Part shown: positions 51,374-59,077 of the stretch, one piece after another
Layout of the letters: each line of letters opens with the position of its first letter
Numbering within the stretch: position 1 is the first letter of the stretch
NCBI RefSeq assembly: GCF_004331345.1
Contig: NZ_SJJZ01000003.1
Location: forward strand, 558,001-622,000
Direction: 5' to 3'
Source of the DNA: Kribbella soli
GTDB lineage: Bacteria > Actinomycetota > Actinomycetes > Propionibacteriales > Kribbellaceae
DNA length: 64,000 bases
Position numbers and translations under genes: made by a program
The notes under the pieces: model-generated
The model's input: the letters and a program-made list of their open reading frames with translations, nothing else
What the model was told of the DNA's origin: nothing
Database searches by the model: none

Positions 51374-52585
51374 TCAGGACGGGTTGCGGCCGATGACGTA
51401 GAGCCGGCGGGTGGTTTCCGCGCGGGTGGTGATGGGGCCGCGCAGGTACCACTCGGTGTCGGTGAGGCCGGCGCCTTCGACGACGCTCACGATGTACGAC
51501 GGGTCGTGGAGGACGTAGTCGAGGTTGACCTCGTGACCGAGCAACTCGTCGACGTGGCTGATTTCCTCGCCGGCATGCAGTGCGAGCACCAGCCAGCCGC
51601 CCGGGTCGAGCGGGCGCGTCAGTGCGGAGATCGCGTCGGGGAGCTCGGACGCGGCCAGGTGGATGAGCGAGTACCAGCCGAGAACCGCTGCCCAGCCGGA
51701 GCTCGCCGGCGGACGGCCGAGGCGGCGCAGGTCGCCGACCTCGAACCTCAGCTGCGGGAAGCGCCGACGTGCCTCGGCAACCATCTCCGGCGACAGGTCG
51801 ACACCGGTGGCATCCGCGTCCCGGTCGGCGAGGTACGCCGTGACGTGGCCCGGGCCCGAGCCGACCTCGACCACCGGGCGACCGTTGGCATGGGCAATCA
51901 CCCGGTCGAGCAGCCAGCGTTCGAACGGTAACGCGTCGAGCTCGTCCAGCAACTCGTCCGCGTACGTCGTCGCAACAGCGTCGTACGCCGAACGCACGCG
52001 GGCATCACGCTCGTCCGCACCGTCGGCGATGACCGTGTCCCGGTCGACGCTCTCGACAACAGCGACCGCCTCCGCCTCGGACACCGGGCCGAGGAGGTGG
52101 ATCCAGCGGCGATCGTGCTGCCCGACACGACGTTCCAGCTCGCGCACCAGCGGGTCGGGACGCGCAGCCATCCGTCGCAGGCACGCTTCGACGTCGCTCC
52201 GGTCCTCGAACTTGTACAGCCGCTCGGTCCGCGTCCGCAGCTCCCCCGGTGCTTGGGCGCCGCGCAGCAGCAACACCGTGACGAGGGCCCGCTCGTCCTC
52301 CTCGAGTTCGAGCTTCTCGTCGAGGATCTGGTGGTACTTCAACGTCCGCCGGCCGACGTCGGCCCAGACGATCCGCAACAACTCCCGATCGCGCAGCGAC
52401 CGTGCGGTCCGCTCCACGGTGCCCTGGTCGTAGTCGACCACCGGATCCCGGTTGCTGGTCTGATTGCATGCCGTCCGCAACGCGTTCGCCGTCAACGGGT
52501 ACGACGCCGGCACCGTGGCCTGCTTCTCCAGCAAGCTCCCGAGAACCCGCTGCTCCTCGACATCCAACACCGGAAGTCCGCTCAC
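51374..52585 (-). CDS. Fusion of DUF480 (YceH-like) and SAM methyltransferase
   Basis: 403 residues. Residues 1 to about 165 form a YceH/DUF480 double winged-helix domain (LDVEEQRVLGSLLEKQATVP, then YPLTANALRTACNQTSNRDP and LRDRELLRI). From about 190 a class I methyltransferase follows, with PVVEVGSGPGHVTAYLADRD, TGVDLSPEMVAEARRRFP and VLGWYSLIHL. GTG start. The fusion suggests a nucleic-acid-guided or self-regulating methyltransferase, but no target is known. Single gene with its own promoter, and 50 bp before the zinc-ribbon stop. Confidence 0.85.
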   Translation of the reverse strand: MSGLPVLDVEEQRVLGSLLEKQATVPASYPLTANALRTACNQTSNRDPVVDYDQGTVERTARSLRDRELLRIVWADVGRRTLKYHQILDEKLELEEDERALVTVLLLRGAQAPGELRTRTERLYKFEDRSDVEACLRRMAARPDPLVRELERRVGQHDRRWIHLLGPVSEAEAVAVVESVDRDTVIADGADERDARVRSAYDAVATTYADELLDELDALPFERWLLDRVIAHANGRPVVEVGSGPGHVTAYLADRDADATGVDLSPEMVAEARRRFPQLRFEVGDLRRLGRPPASSGWAAVLGWYSLIHLAASELPDAISALTRPLDPGGWLVLALHAGEEISHVDELLGHEVNLDYVLHDPSYIVSVVEGAGLTDTEWYLRGPITTRAETTRRLYVIGRNPS

Positions 52586-52636
52586 CCCGCCGACCTTAGA
52601 CGCTGTCCGGCCAACCTTTGAACACCTTTGGGTGAC

Positions 52637-52909
52637 TCAGCCGGGTTGGTAGGTCTCGGGGAGGGTCAGGGGTTCGAAGGCGGTGCCGTTGCAGGTGGGG
52701 CACAGGAAGTCGGATCGGGTGCCGGACTGCATCTCGGATTGGACGCCGGACCCGGCGCACTGCGTGCACAGGCCGTCATGCCAGGAGTCGCCCGACAGAG
52801 CCTGGTGGGGTCGCGGGTAGTGGGTGTCCGGCAGGTAGCACTCGGTGCCGGTGAGGGCGTGGACGCGACCACACAGGTCCTTGCCCAGGCCTCTCGCGGT
52901 TTCGCTCAC
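52637..52909 (-). CDS. Small protein with paired CxxC zinc ribbon
   Basis: 90 residues. Two CxxC-type half sites, LCTQCAGSG and LCPTCNGTA, resemble DnaJ zinc-finger CxxCxGxG units, with two more cysteines earlier (DLC and TEC). Not otherwise recognised. GTG start with GAGGAG upstream, 26 bp after the HEPN stop, so it is the third gene of the DUF6504-HEPN unit. The link to RNA or damage response is inferred from position only. Confidence 0.7.
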   Translation of the reverse strand: MSETARGLGKDLCGRVHALTGTECYLPDTHYPRPHQALSGDSWHDGLCTQCAGSGVQSEMQSGTRSDFLCPTCNGTAFEPLTLPETYQPG

Positions 52910-52935
52910 GGTCGGGATCTCCTCAGTGCGGGGGT

Positions 52936-53409
52936 CTAGCTGGCTTGCATCCAGGGCTGGGTGAGGACGGACTGGGGGTCGGTGGTCGCGGTGAGCACCG
53001 GGGTGGTGGACAGGCGCAGGCTGGCTTCCACCTGGGTGTAGAACGTGTCGACGGCGCGCACCAGGTCGTCCGCCTCACGGGTGCTGACGGCGCGCTCCAG
53101 GCCGGCCTCGGCGGCGGCGCGCTGGGCGGCGCCGGCGGCGAAGAACGTGGCCCATTCACCGAACTCCGGCGCGACCTCGGCGAGTAGTACCCAGGCGTTG
53201 CGCTGGATCCGGCGGCGGCTGCTCGAGCGGACCGGGCGGGCCCGAACGGCGAGCACCGCTGCCGCGACCCGGAGCGCCGCAACGTGGGCGCTCGAGTAGC
53301 GGATCAGGTGGTCGCTGGTCTCCGTTGCCTCGGCCAGGGCGGCGCGGGCACGGGACAGCTCTCGGCTGGCCGCGCCGGCCGCGGCCGGTGATACCGGTGA
53401 AACAGTCAT
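52936..53409 (-). CDS. SAV_6107-type HEPN-domain protein
   Basis: 157 residues, almost all helical and Ala/Arg-rich. The R37-Y-S-S-A-H42 in HLIRYSSAHVAALRVAAAVL fits the HEPN Rx4-6H motif that, in active members, forms a metal-independent ribonuclease site in a dimer. The N-terminal region and spacing match actinobacterial SAV_6107-like proteins. ATG overlaps the DUF6504 stop by ATGA, so both are translated together. Role unknown; the LexA box upstream suggests damage-linked expression. Confidence 0.75.
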   Translation of the reverse strand: MTVSPVSPAAAGAASRELSRARAALAEATETSDHLIRYSSAHVAALRVAAAVLAVRARPVRSSSRRRIQRNAWVLLAEVAPEFGEWATFFAAGAAQRAAAEAGLERAVSTREADDLVRAVDTFYTQVEASLRLSTTPVLTATTDPQSVLTQPWMQAS

Positions 53410-53939
53410 CGGTCGGTCACCCTCTCCAGTTGCCAACGGCCCGAATCCGGGTCGTGGGCGAGATCGAACATCTCCTGCCGTCCATACCTTCCGCAGCCGG
53501 CTTCGACGCGGAAGACCGCTCGCTCCGGTCCCCAGTCCGCGTCCAGCACTCCGACCGCTGCCGGAGTCCTCTCGTCCGGGGTGGGGAGCGTGGCAGCGGG
53601 GCGTGAGCGGGGGTTGGCCGCCGCTGCCACGCCGGCTGTGTGCGTCCTGGTGGGACGCGACGTCGTACGGGCCGCCGAGCACGCCTCGGCGACGGTGGCC
53701 GCATCGATCCGCGCGAGCGAACCGGCGCCGGCGAGGTCAGTGCGCGAGGCGTAGGCGCGGGGGTCGTGGGTCTGGCCGGTGCCGATGACGCCGCGCTCCC
53801 ACCAGACGGCGGTCTCGGTCCACTGGGACCTGATCGCACGGACACGCCAGAGCCGGCCACGCCAGAGGAACTGGTCGGGCGTCTGCACACCGTCCACGAA
53901 CGCCGAGTGCACCTCGACGGCATCGTCGAACTCCCACAT
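53406..53939 (-). CDS. DUF6504-like protein
   Basis: 177 residues. The N-terminal MWEFDDAVEVHSAFVDGVQT and LWRGRLWRVRAIRSQWTET segment resembles actinobacterial DUF6504 proteins, often encoded next to translesion polymerase or HEPN genes. A low-complexity Thr/Ala/Arg middle separates it from a C-terminal beta-rich part (VFRVEAGCGRYGRQEMFDLA). ATG at 53939 has AGGAGG upstream. First gene of the leftward three-gene unit; a LexA box lies 245 bp before it. Function unknown. Confidence 0.72.
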   Translation of the reverse strand: MWEFDDAVEVHSAFVDGVQTPDQFLWRGRLWRVRAIRSQWTETAVWWERGVIGTGQTHDPRAYASRTDLAGAGSLARIDAATVAEACSAARTTSRPTRTHTAGVAAAANPRSRPAATLPTPDERTPAAVGVLDADWGPERAVFRVEAGCGRYGRQEMFDLAHDPDSGRWQLERVTDR

Positions 53940-54027
53940 GCTCCATCGCCTCCTGTTCATACCCGGCGCCGCTTCGGATCCGGCTCTGCTCTGACACTGC
54001 GTCGAGGGCCGGGCCCCGAGCCGGCGG

Positions 54028-54085
54028 CCCGGCGGGTGGGCACGGGGTGGGGGTCGAGGACCACCCCGGTGCCCGGCCCGCCGGG
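54028..54085. repeat. Long GC-rich hairpin in divergent region
   Basis: Arms CCCGGCGGG (54028-54036) and CCCGCCGGG (54077-54085), with inner pairing between TGGGCAC-GGGGTGG and CCACCCC-GGTGCCC. It is not placed as a terminator for either flanking gene; it would sit in the leader of the leftward unit. Confidence 0.6.
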
Positions 54086-54183
54086 ACCACCGGATTCCGA
54101 TGCGGCCGCAACTCCGCACCGGAGCCGTTCAGCTGTCCGGCTCACCTCGGTCCGGCCTCCCGACGAAACCGGGGCCGAGGTAA

Positions 54184-54199
54184 TCGAACATCTGTTCGA
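54184..54199. promoter_or_regulatory. LexA (SOS) box
   Basis: TCGAAC-ATCT-GTTCGA, an exact match to the actinobacterial SOS box TCGAAC-N4-GTTCGA. It lies 245 bp before the DUF6504 start (left) and 116 bp before the DM13 start (right); either or both may be controlled. Confidence 0.85.
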
Positions 54200-54314
54200 A
54201 CAATGGAAGCGTAGCGTCGCCCGCCGACAGTCGTCAACGGTCCGTAAGGTCGGCGCGTCGCCGCGGGGCTGCTCCGGCCGCCAGACTGGAAGCACCGAGG
54301 CGAGGGGACGCACG

Positions 54315-54890
54315 ATGCGGAAACGGACAGCCGGAATCGCCGCGGCGGCGGTCGCCGTCGTGGTGGCAGCGGTCGCGCTGCCGCTCTTCCAGCCGTGGCG
54401 GCTCGCCACCGACAAGGTCGTCGACGAGGCGTTGCCCGGCGCTGTTCCGATCTCCACGACTTCATCGTCGACGACGCCACCGACAGTTTCCGTCGAGCCA
54501 GAACAACCGACCCAGCAACCCACGCCACAATCGGGGCCGCAGCCGAAGGTTCTCCTGACCGGGAAGCTGATCACGCACGAACACCGGACGTCCGGCACGG
54601 TCGCCGTGCTCGCCCTCCCCGACGGCAGCCGGGTCCTCCGGATCGAGAACCTCGACACCTCCGACGGCCCCGACCTCAAGGTCTGGCTGAGCGACGCCGA
54701 GGTGACGCCGGGCCGGGCGGGCTGGCACGTCTTCGACGACGGCCAGTACCGCAGTCTGGGCAGCCTCAAGGGCAACCACGGCAACCAGAACTACCTGGTC
54801 CCCCACGACCTGAAGCTGGAGAGCTTCCGCAGCGTCGCGATCTGGTGCGACCGTTTCAACGTTTCGTTCGGCGCCGCCGCCCTCGCATAA
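54315..54890 (+). CDS. Secreted or anchored DM13-domain protein
   Basis: 191 residues. Signal anchor (KRTAGIAAAAVAVVVAAVAL), a Thr/Ser/Pro/Gln-rich linker (about 45-75), then a DM13 domain: VLLTGKLITHEHRTSGTVAV, LPDGSRVLRIENLDTSDGPD and the ending FRSVAIWCDRFNVSFGAA with its conserved cysteine. DM13 is thought to take part in extracellular redox. ATG with GAGGGG upstream. The LexA box at 116 bp might influence it. Confidence 0.85.
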   Translation: MRKRTAGIAAAAVAVVVAAVALPLFQPWRLATDKVVDEALPGAVPISTTSSSTTPPTVSVEPEQPTQQPTPQSGPQPKVLLTGKLITHEHRTSGTVAVLALPDGSRVLRIENLDTSDGPDLKVWLSDAEVTPGRAGWHVFDDGQYRSLGSLKGNHGNQNYLVPHDLKLESFRSVAIWCDRFNVSFGAAALA

Positions 54891-54972
54891 GCAGCTCTCC
54901 CGCCCGATGCACGCGTGATGGCTGCGCCCCAGCCGGAGACGCGGTCGGTCCGGTTGCCGGGGGAAGAGACAC

Positions 54973-55019
54973 GTTCTGGGCGCTGCGGACAGGGAATATC
55001 AGTCCCAGCCCACCAGAAC
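54973..55019. repeat. Hairpin upstream of the YbaK-like gene
   Basis: GTTCTGG (54973-54979) pairs with CCAGAAC (55013-55019), with inner GGGC/GCCC and GGGA/TCCC pairing possible. It lies 83 bp after the DM13 stop and 78 bp before the YbaK start. May be a terminator or leader element; no known riboswitch was recognised. Confidence 0.4.
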
Positions 55020-55096
55020 CTGTCGCGCGGCCCCACAGTTCAACGGAGGCCTCACCGCGCACGGGGTCGTCCAGCCCACCTGCGGAGACGTCAGAA

Positions 55097-55588
55097 GTGC
55101 CGCATAAGCTCGTGAGCGTGAGCAGTCATCCCAATGTGCAGAAGGTTGCGGACGCCCTGGCGGCGGCCGGCGCCACCGGCGAGATCGTGATCCTGGACGA
55201 GGCGGTGCCGACCGCGGCGGCCGCGGCGGCGGAGCTCGGTTGCGAGGTCGGCGCGATCGCCAACAGCCTGATCTTCAGCGGCGACGGCGCCCCGGTCCTG
55301 ATCCTCACCTCGGGCGCGCACCGGGTGGACACCGCCAAGGTGGCGGCCGAGCTCGGGATCGGAAAGCTGAAGCGGGCCACGCCGGAGTTCGTCAAGGAAC
55401 ACACGGGTCAGTCGATCGGCGGCGTCGCCCCGGTCGGGCATCCGGGCCGCGTCCCGACGTACGTCGACACCGCGCTCGAGCAGTACCCGGTGATCTGGGC
55501 CGCCGCGGGCATCCCGCACTCGGTGTTCCCGACGACGTACGCCGAGCTCCTCGAGCTGACCGACGGCACACCCATCACGGTCAACTGA
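55097..55588 (+). CDS. YbaK/EbsC-type aminoacyl-tRNA deacylase
   Basis: 163 residues. YbaK/ProX editing domain: SSHPNVQKVADALAAAGATG at the start, EVGAIANSLIFSGDGAPVLI, the catalytic-lysine strand GKLKRATPEFVKEHTG, and the family loop SIGGVAPVGHPG. Clears mischarged tRNA, usually Cys-tRNA-Pro. Start uncertain: GTG at 55097 follows GGAGA; in-frame GTG at 55112 and 55118 are alternatives. Convergent with the nucleotidyltransferase gene. Confidence 0.85.
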   Translation: MPHKLVSVSSHPNVQKVADALAAAGATGEIVILDEAVPTAAAAAAELGCEVGAIANSLIFSGDGAPVLILTSGAHRVDTAKVAAELGIGKLKRATPEFVKEHTGQSIGGVAPVGHPGRVPTYVDTALEQYPVIWAAAGIPHSVFPTTYAELLELTDGTPITVN

Positions 55589-55616
55589 GCCGTCAACTGA
55601 GCACGGTCAGCTGAGT
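55581..55616. repeat. Triplet of TCARCTGAG repeats after the YbaK-like stop
   Basis: TCAACTGAGC at 55581-55590 and 55593-55602, and TCAGCTGAGT at 55607-55616. It sits in the 29-bp gap between convergent genes and includes the YbaK stop codon; origin by local duplication is likely. Confidence 0.6.
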
Positions 55617-55617
55617 A

Positions 55618-56382
55618 CTACCGATCGAGTACGGCGGGAATCGCGGTCCGCACGAAGCGCCGGGTGAGCCCGGCGCGGGTGTGCCGCCACCAGGGCCCGG
55701 TCCGGAACTCCGGCCCGTAGCGGCGGCGCCTGATGTCCTCGACGACGTCCGCGGGCGCCCCGAGACGTGGCAGGACGTCGAAGGCGGCGCGCTTGGTGAT
55801 CAGGTCGCCGGTGGCCAGCGTGACGTGTGCACGGGCGATCGTGAGCAGGCTGAGGTCGACCCAGATGTCGGCGTACCAGTTGCTGCGCTTCCGGGTGGCG
55901 GGCAGCCAGAACCCCCGCAGGTCACGGCGGATGAACGCGAACAGTTCCTCGTCGGTGGTCGCCGGCAGCAACTGGTCCGGGGCCGGGCCGTAGAGCGTTC
56001 GGTTGCCGATGGCAAGCTCTCGGCGGGTCACCGGTGTCACCGGGCGGTCGAAGTACCGGCCCTGCGCGAACGTCGGGTGCCGCACCGAGAGATCTGCCAG
56101 CTGAGACGTCAGCATGTAGGAGCAGTGCAGCTTGGCGGCCAACGGGTCCGCGCGGATCAGTGCCCGATGCATGTCGGCCACGGCTGGTGAGGGCGGTGCG
56201 GAGACGACCGCGACCACGTCCAGATCGCTGCGCCCCAACTGGTAGTCCCCCAGTGCCAGTGAGCCGTGCAGCCAGACCGCCTCGACCGCAGCGACTTCAC
56301 GCACAGACGAGACGAAGCCGCCCAGCAAAGGCTGGACGGCTTCGTCGATCACGGCAGACAGACTAGACGGCTGGTCGGACAT
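55618..56382 (-). CDS. AadA-like nucleotidyltransferase
   Basis: 254 residues. Nucleotidyltransferase core with GSLALGDYQLGRSDLDVVAV, giving the GS and DxD metal site, followed by a helical C-terminal part (DLITKRAAFDVLPRLGAPAD) like that of aminoglycoside adenylyltransferases (ANT(3'')/DUF4111). Length is close to AadA, but sequence is divergent, so drug resistance is only a possibility. It overlaps the amidase 3' end by 20 bp on the same strand. ATG at 56382. Confidence 0.7.
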   Translation of the reverse strand: MSDQPSSLSAVIDEAVQPLLGGFVSSVREVAAVEAVWLHGSLALGDYQLGRSDLDVVAVVSAPPSPAVADMHRALIRADPLAAKLHCSYMLTSQLADLSVRHPTFAQGRYFDRPVTPVTRRELAIGNRTLYGPAPDQLLPATTDEELFAFIRRDLRGFWLPATRKRSNWYADIWVDLSLLTIARAHVTLATGDLITKRAAFDVLPRLGAPADVVEDIRRRRYGPEFRTGPWWRHTRAGLTRRFVRTAIPAVLDR

Positions 56383-58267
56383 CCACGTCGGCGGCCCGCA
56401 CGTAGGCCATCCGGTGGCCGAACCAGATCTGGTAGTACTTGTCCTTCCCGAGCACCTGGACGTGGTCCGCCGGCGGCTCCCCGGCGAACGTCACCGCGCG
56501 GTAGTAGTCGGTCTCGATGTTCAGGTCACCCACCGGGTAGGCCTGCCCCGCACCGATCGAGTACTGCAGCGGTGTCACCGTCTGGTAGGGAATCCCGGCC
56601 GGGTACGCCGACTGCTCCGGGTACGCACGCCCGTATACCGGCACCGACGTGAGACCGGCCTTCGGCTTCACGACCAGACCCGGCTTGGCGAACGCGTCAG
56701 GAGCGGACGCCGGGCTCTTGAACCAGCCCTTCGCGCCCAGGTACCAGACCGCCACCCAGTCGCCCTGGCGCTCGGCCACGACGTACTCCGAACCCGCTGC
56801 GGCCCGGGAGCCCATGTCGGAGACCTCGGTGGTGCCGTTCGACCCGTCCGGGTGCAGACCGAGGTCCTTGACCAGCGGGGCGTTGTCGTCCGGCGCCTGG
56901 CGCAGGTAGACGAAGTTGGTGCCCTGCGGCTTGCACGGCGTACCGGCCGTGTCGCAGCTGTTGACGACCTGGACGTTGCCAGCGAAGCCCGGCTTGATCG
57001 AGACGATCGACCCGGTGTGCACCGGCAGCACGGACTTGCCCCAGATCGGCGCGCCGACCAGGTCCATGTAGTGCTCCCAGTCCCAGTACGGTCCCGGGTC
57101 CCAGTGCATGCCGCGGACCGTGGACGGGATCGTGCCCGGCACCTGGTCGTGGCCGATGATGTGTGCGCGGTCGAGCGGGATGTTGTTCTTGACGGCCAGG
57201 TAGCGCACCAGCTTGGCCGAGTTGCGGTACAGCGACTCGGTGAACCAGGTGGCGCCTTGCGGCGCGAAGCCCTCGTGCTCGATGCCGATGCTGTGCATGT
57301 TCACGTACCAGTTGCCGGCGTGCCAGGCGACGTCCTTGGCCTTCACGTGCTGCCAGACGTGGCCGTCCGACGAGCGCATCGTGTACTGCCAGCTCACGTA
57401 CGTCGGGTCCTGCACCAGGTTCAGCACGCCCTGCCAGGTGCCCTCGGTGTCGTGGATGACGATGTAGTCGATCTTGCCGGTCTTCGGCCGGTTGGCGAGG
57501 TCGTGGTTGCCGTAGTCGCCGTCACCGAACTCCGAGTACGGCGCGGGCAGCCACTCGCAACCGAGCGACGGCGGGCACTCCACGTCGGAGGTGGACGGCT
57601 GCACACCGGCCGGCAGCGACAGCTTGCTGAGCTGCGACTTGTCCGGCGTCACGGCGAGCGCCGGCATCACGATCTGCTGGCCCGTGTTCGTCGTACGGGC
57701 CGCGCCCTTGGCCAGGATCGAGTAGACGTCGTCGGCGAATCCGCCCGCGCCGACCTTGTCCGGCGCCTCGGCGTACGACGCCACCGCGCCGTACCACTCG
57801 GCCGGGGAGGTGTTGGCGCCGACCGGCAGGCCGAGCGACTTCTGGTACGACGCCAGCACCGCGGCGCCGCCGCTGATGTTGGCGGTCACGTCGGTGCGCA
57901 GCGCGCTCTGGTCGAGGCCGGTCAGGTCCGCCGCCTTGTCCAGCGTCTGCAGCGACTCGGCCGTGGCGACCTTCTGCTTACCGGACAGGTCCTCGACCTC
58001 GGAGTCCCCCAGGTCAGTGAGGTGCATCGGGCCGTAGCCACCCGTGGTGCTCGGCGCGCCGGCGTGGTCGTCCCAGCGGGACTCGGCGTACGAGACGGCG
58101 AGCAGCACCGACTCCGGTACGCCGTACTTCGCGGCGGCCTGACTGAACGCCGACGCGGCATCAGGCGGTGCGGCTTCGGCTGGTGGACCTCCCAACGACA
58201 CGCCGACCAGGGCGGCCGGCAGCGCTACCGCAGCGAGTGCGGCAAGAATCTTCGGACGACGCAGCAT
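56363..58267 (-). CDS. Secreted N-acetylmuramoyl-L-alanine amidase, multidomain
   Basis: 634 residues. Signal peptide (LAALAAVALPAALVGVSLG then AEA). A lytic-transglycosylase-like helical domain follows (KYGVPESVLLAVSYAESRWD), then the Amidase_2/PGRP domain with zinc ligands in YIVIHDTEGTW, the HVWQHVKAKDVAWHAG strand and HIIGHDQVPG, and a C-terminal beta-rich region of probable SH3-like repeats. Cleaves stem peptides from glycans outside the cell. ATG at 58267. First of a two-gene leftward unit with the nucleotidyltransferase. Confidence 0.88.
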   Translation of the reverse strand: MLRRPKILAALAAVALPAALVGVSLGGPPAEAAPPDAASAFSQAAAKYGVPESVLLAVSYAESRWDDHAGAPSTTGGYGPMHLTDLGDSEVEDLSGKQKVATAESLQTLDKAADLTGLDQSALRTDVTANISGGAAVLASYQKSLGLPVGANTSPAEWYGAVASYAEAPDKVGAGGFADDVYSILAKGAARTTNTGQQIVMPALAVTPDKSQLSKLSLPAGVQPSTSDVECPPSLGCEWLPAPYSEFGDGDYGNHDLANRPKTGKIDYIVIHDTEGTWQGVLNLVQDPTYVSWQYTMRSSDGHVWQHVKAKDVAWHAGNWYVNMHSIGIEHEGFAPQGATWFTESLYRNSAKLVRYLAVKNNIPLDRAHIIGHDQVPGTIPSTVRGMHWDPGPYWDWEHYMDLVGAPIWGKSVLPVHTGSIVSIKPGFAGNVQVVNSCDTAGTPCKPQGTNFVYLRQAPDDNAPLVKDLGLHPDGSNGTTEVSDMGSRAAAGSEYVVAERQGDWVAVWYLGAKGWFKSPASAPDAFAKPGLVVKPKAGLTSVPVYGRAYPEQSAYPAGIPYQTVTPLQYSIGAGQAYPVGDLNIETDYYRAVTFAGEPPADHVQVLGKDKYYQIWFGHRMAYVRAADVDVRPAV

Positions 58268-58429
58268 GATTGTTCTCCTGAACCCGTAGGGCGGGTGCCG
58301 GTCACACAGACTGGCAGCCTAGTCACTGTGGGTCGAGGCGACGCGGATGTCAACGGTTAACCAAAACTCAGGTCGTCGAGTTCGATACTGACGAAATCAT
58401 GCCGGTGCCGAGGGTTACGGAGTAGCAGG

Positions 58430-59077
58430 ATGGAAGCGCTGCCGTTGGCAGTCACGACGGGCTGGGCCAGTGGGGTGAACGCCTATGCCTGCGTGCTGAT
58501 TCTCGGTCTGCTCGGCCGGTTCGCCGGTGCCGACGACGTACCGCACTCATTGACCACGACCCCGGTCCTGATCATCGCGGGCGTGCTGTTCGCGATCGAG
58601 TTCGTCGCCGACAAGATCCCGTACGTCGACTCCGCGTGGGACGCGATCTCGACCGTCGTCCGGCCGGTGATCGGCGCGGTTCTCGCCGCGCTGATGTCCG
58701 GTCAGGCGAGCAACCTGCAGCAGGCCCTGATCGCGACCGCCGGCGGCCTGGTGGCGCTGCTGTCGCACGCGGTGAAGTCGAGTCTGCGGCTCGCGATCAA
58801 CACCTCCCCCGAGCCGGTCACCAACATCGCCGCGTCGTCCGGTGAGGACGTCGCGGTCGTCGGCGTGATGTCGCTGGCCGCCTTCAACCCGGAGGTCGCG
58901 CTCGGCATCGCCGGCGTGCTGCTGATCCTCGGACTCATCGCGGTGTACTTCGCGTTCAGGTTGATCCGGCGCGGGTATGTCAGGTTCAAGGCGTGGCGCG
59001 AGAAACGTAGTACTCCTGCGACTGGGAGCAGTGCTGTCTCGCCCGACTGGGGCGGCGGGGCGGGGAAGGAAAAGTAG
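58430..59077 (+). CDS. DUF4126 membrane protein
   Basis: 215 residues. Several hydrophobic helices: ALPLAVTTGWASGVNAYACV, VLIIAGVLFAIEFVADKIPY, and late VALGIAGVLLILGLIAVYFA. The VDSAWDAISTVVRPVIGA segment is characteristic of DUF4126. Unknown function. ATG with GGAG upstream. Its TAG shares its G with the GTG of the next gene, so the two are coupled. Confidence 0.85.
   Translation: MEALPLAVTTGWASGVNAYACVLILGLLGRFAGADDVPHSLTTTPVLIIAGVLFAIEFVADKIPYVDSAWDAISTVVRPVIGAVLAALMSGQASNLQQALIATAGGLVALLSHAVKSSLRLAINTSPEPVTNIAASSGEDVAVVGVMSLAAFNPEVALGIAGVLLILGLIAVYFAFRLIRRGYVRFKAWREKRSTPATGSSAVSPDWGGGAGKEK

Larger units (their letters stand above)
53940..54314. other. Divergent DUF6504-DM13 intergenic region (375 bp)
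   Basis: No credible gene in either direction. It holds a GC-rich hairpin (54028-54085), the LexA box (54184-54199), and possible rightward -10 elements TAGCGT (54212-54217) and TAAGGT (54245-54250). The leftward transcript from the box would have an unusually long leader including the hairpin. Confidence 0.55.

Noticed and set aside
54891..55096. Cobalamin or other known riboswitch before the YbaK-like gene
   Set aside because: The B12 box and other diagnostic motifs are missing; only an imperfect hairpin is seen.
55618..56382. Aminoglycoside resistance gene aadA
   Set aside because: Fold and motif agree, but sequence is divergent and chromosomal context gives no resistance setting; kept only as AadA-like.
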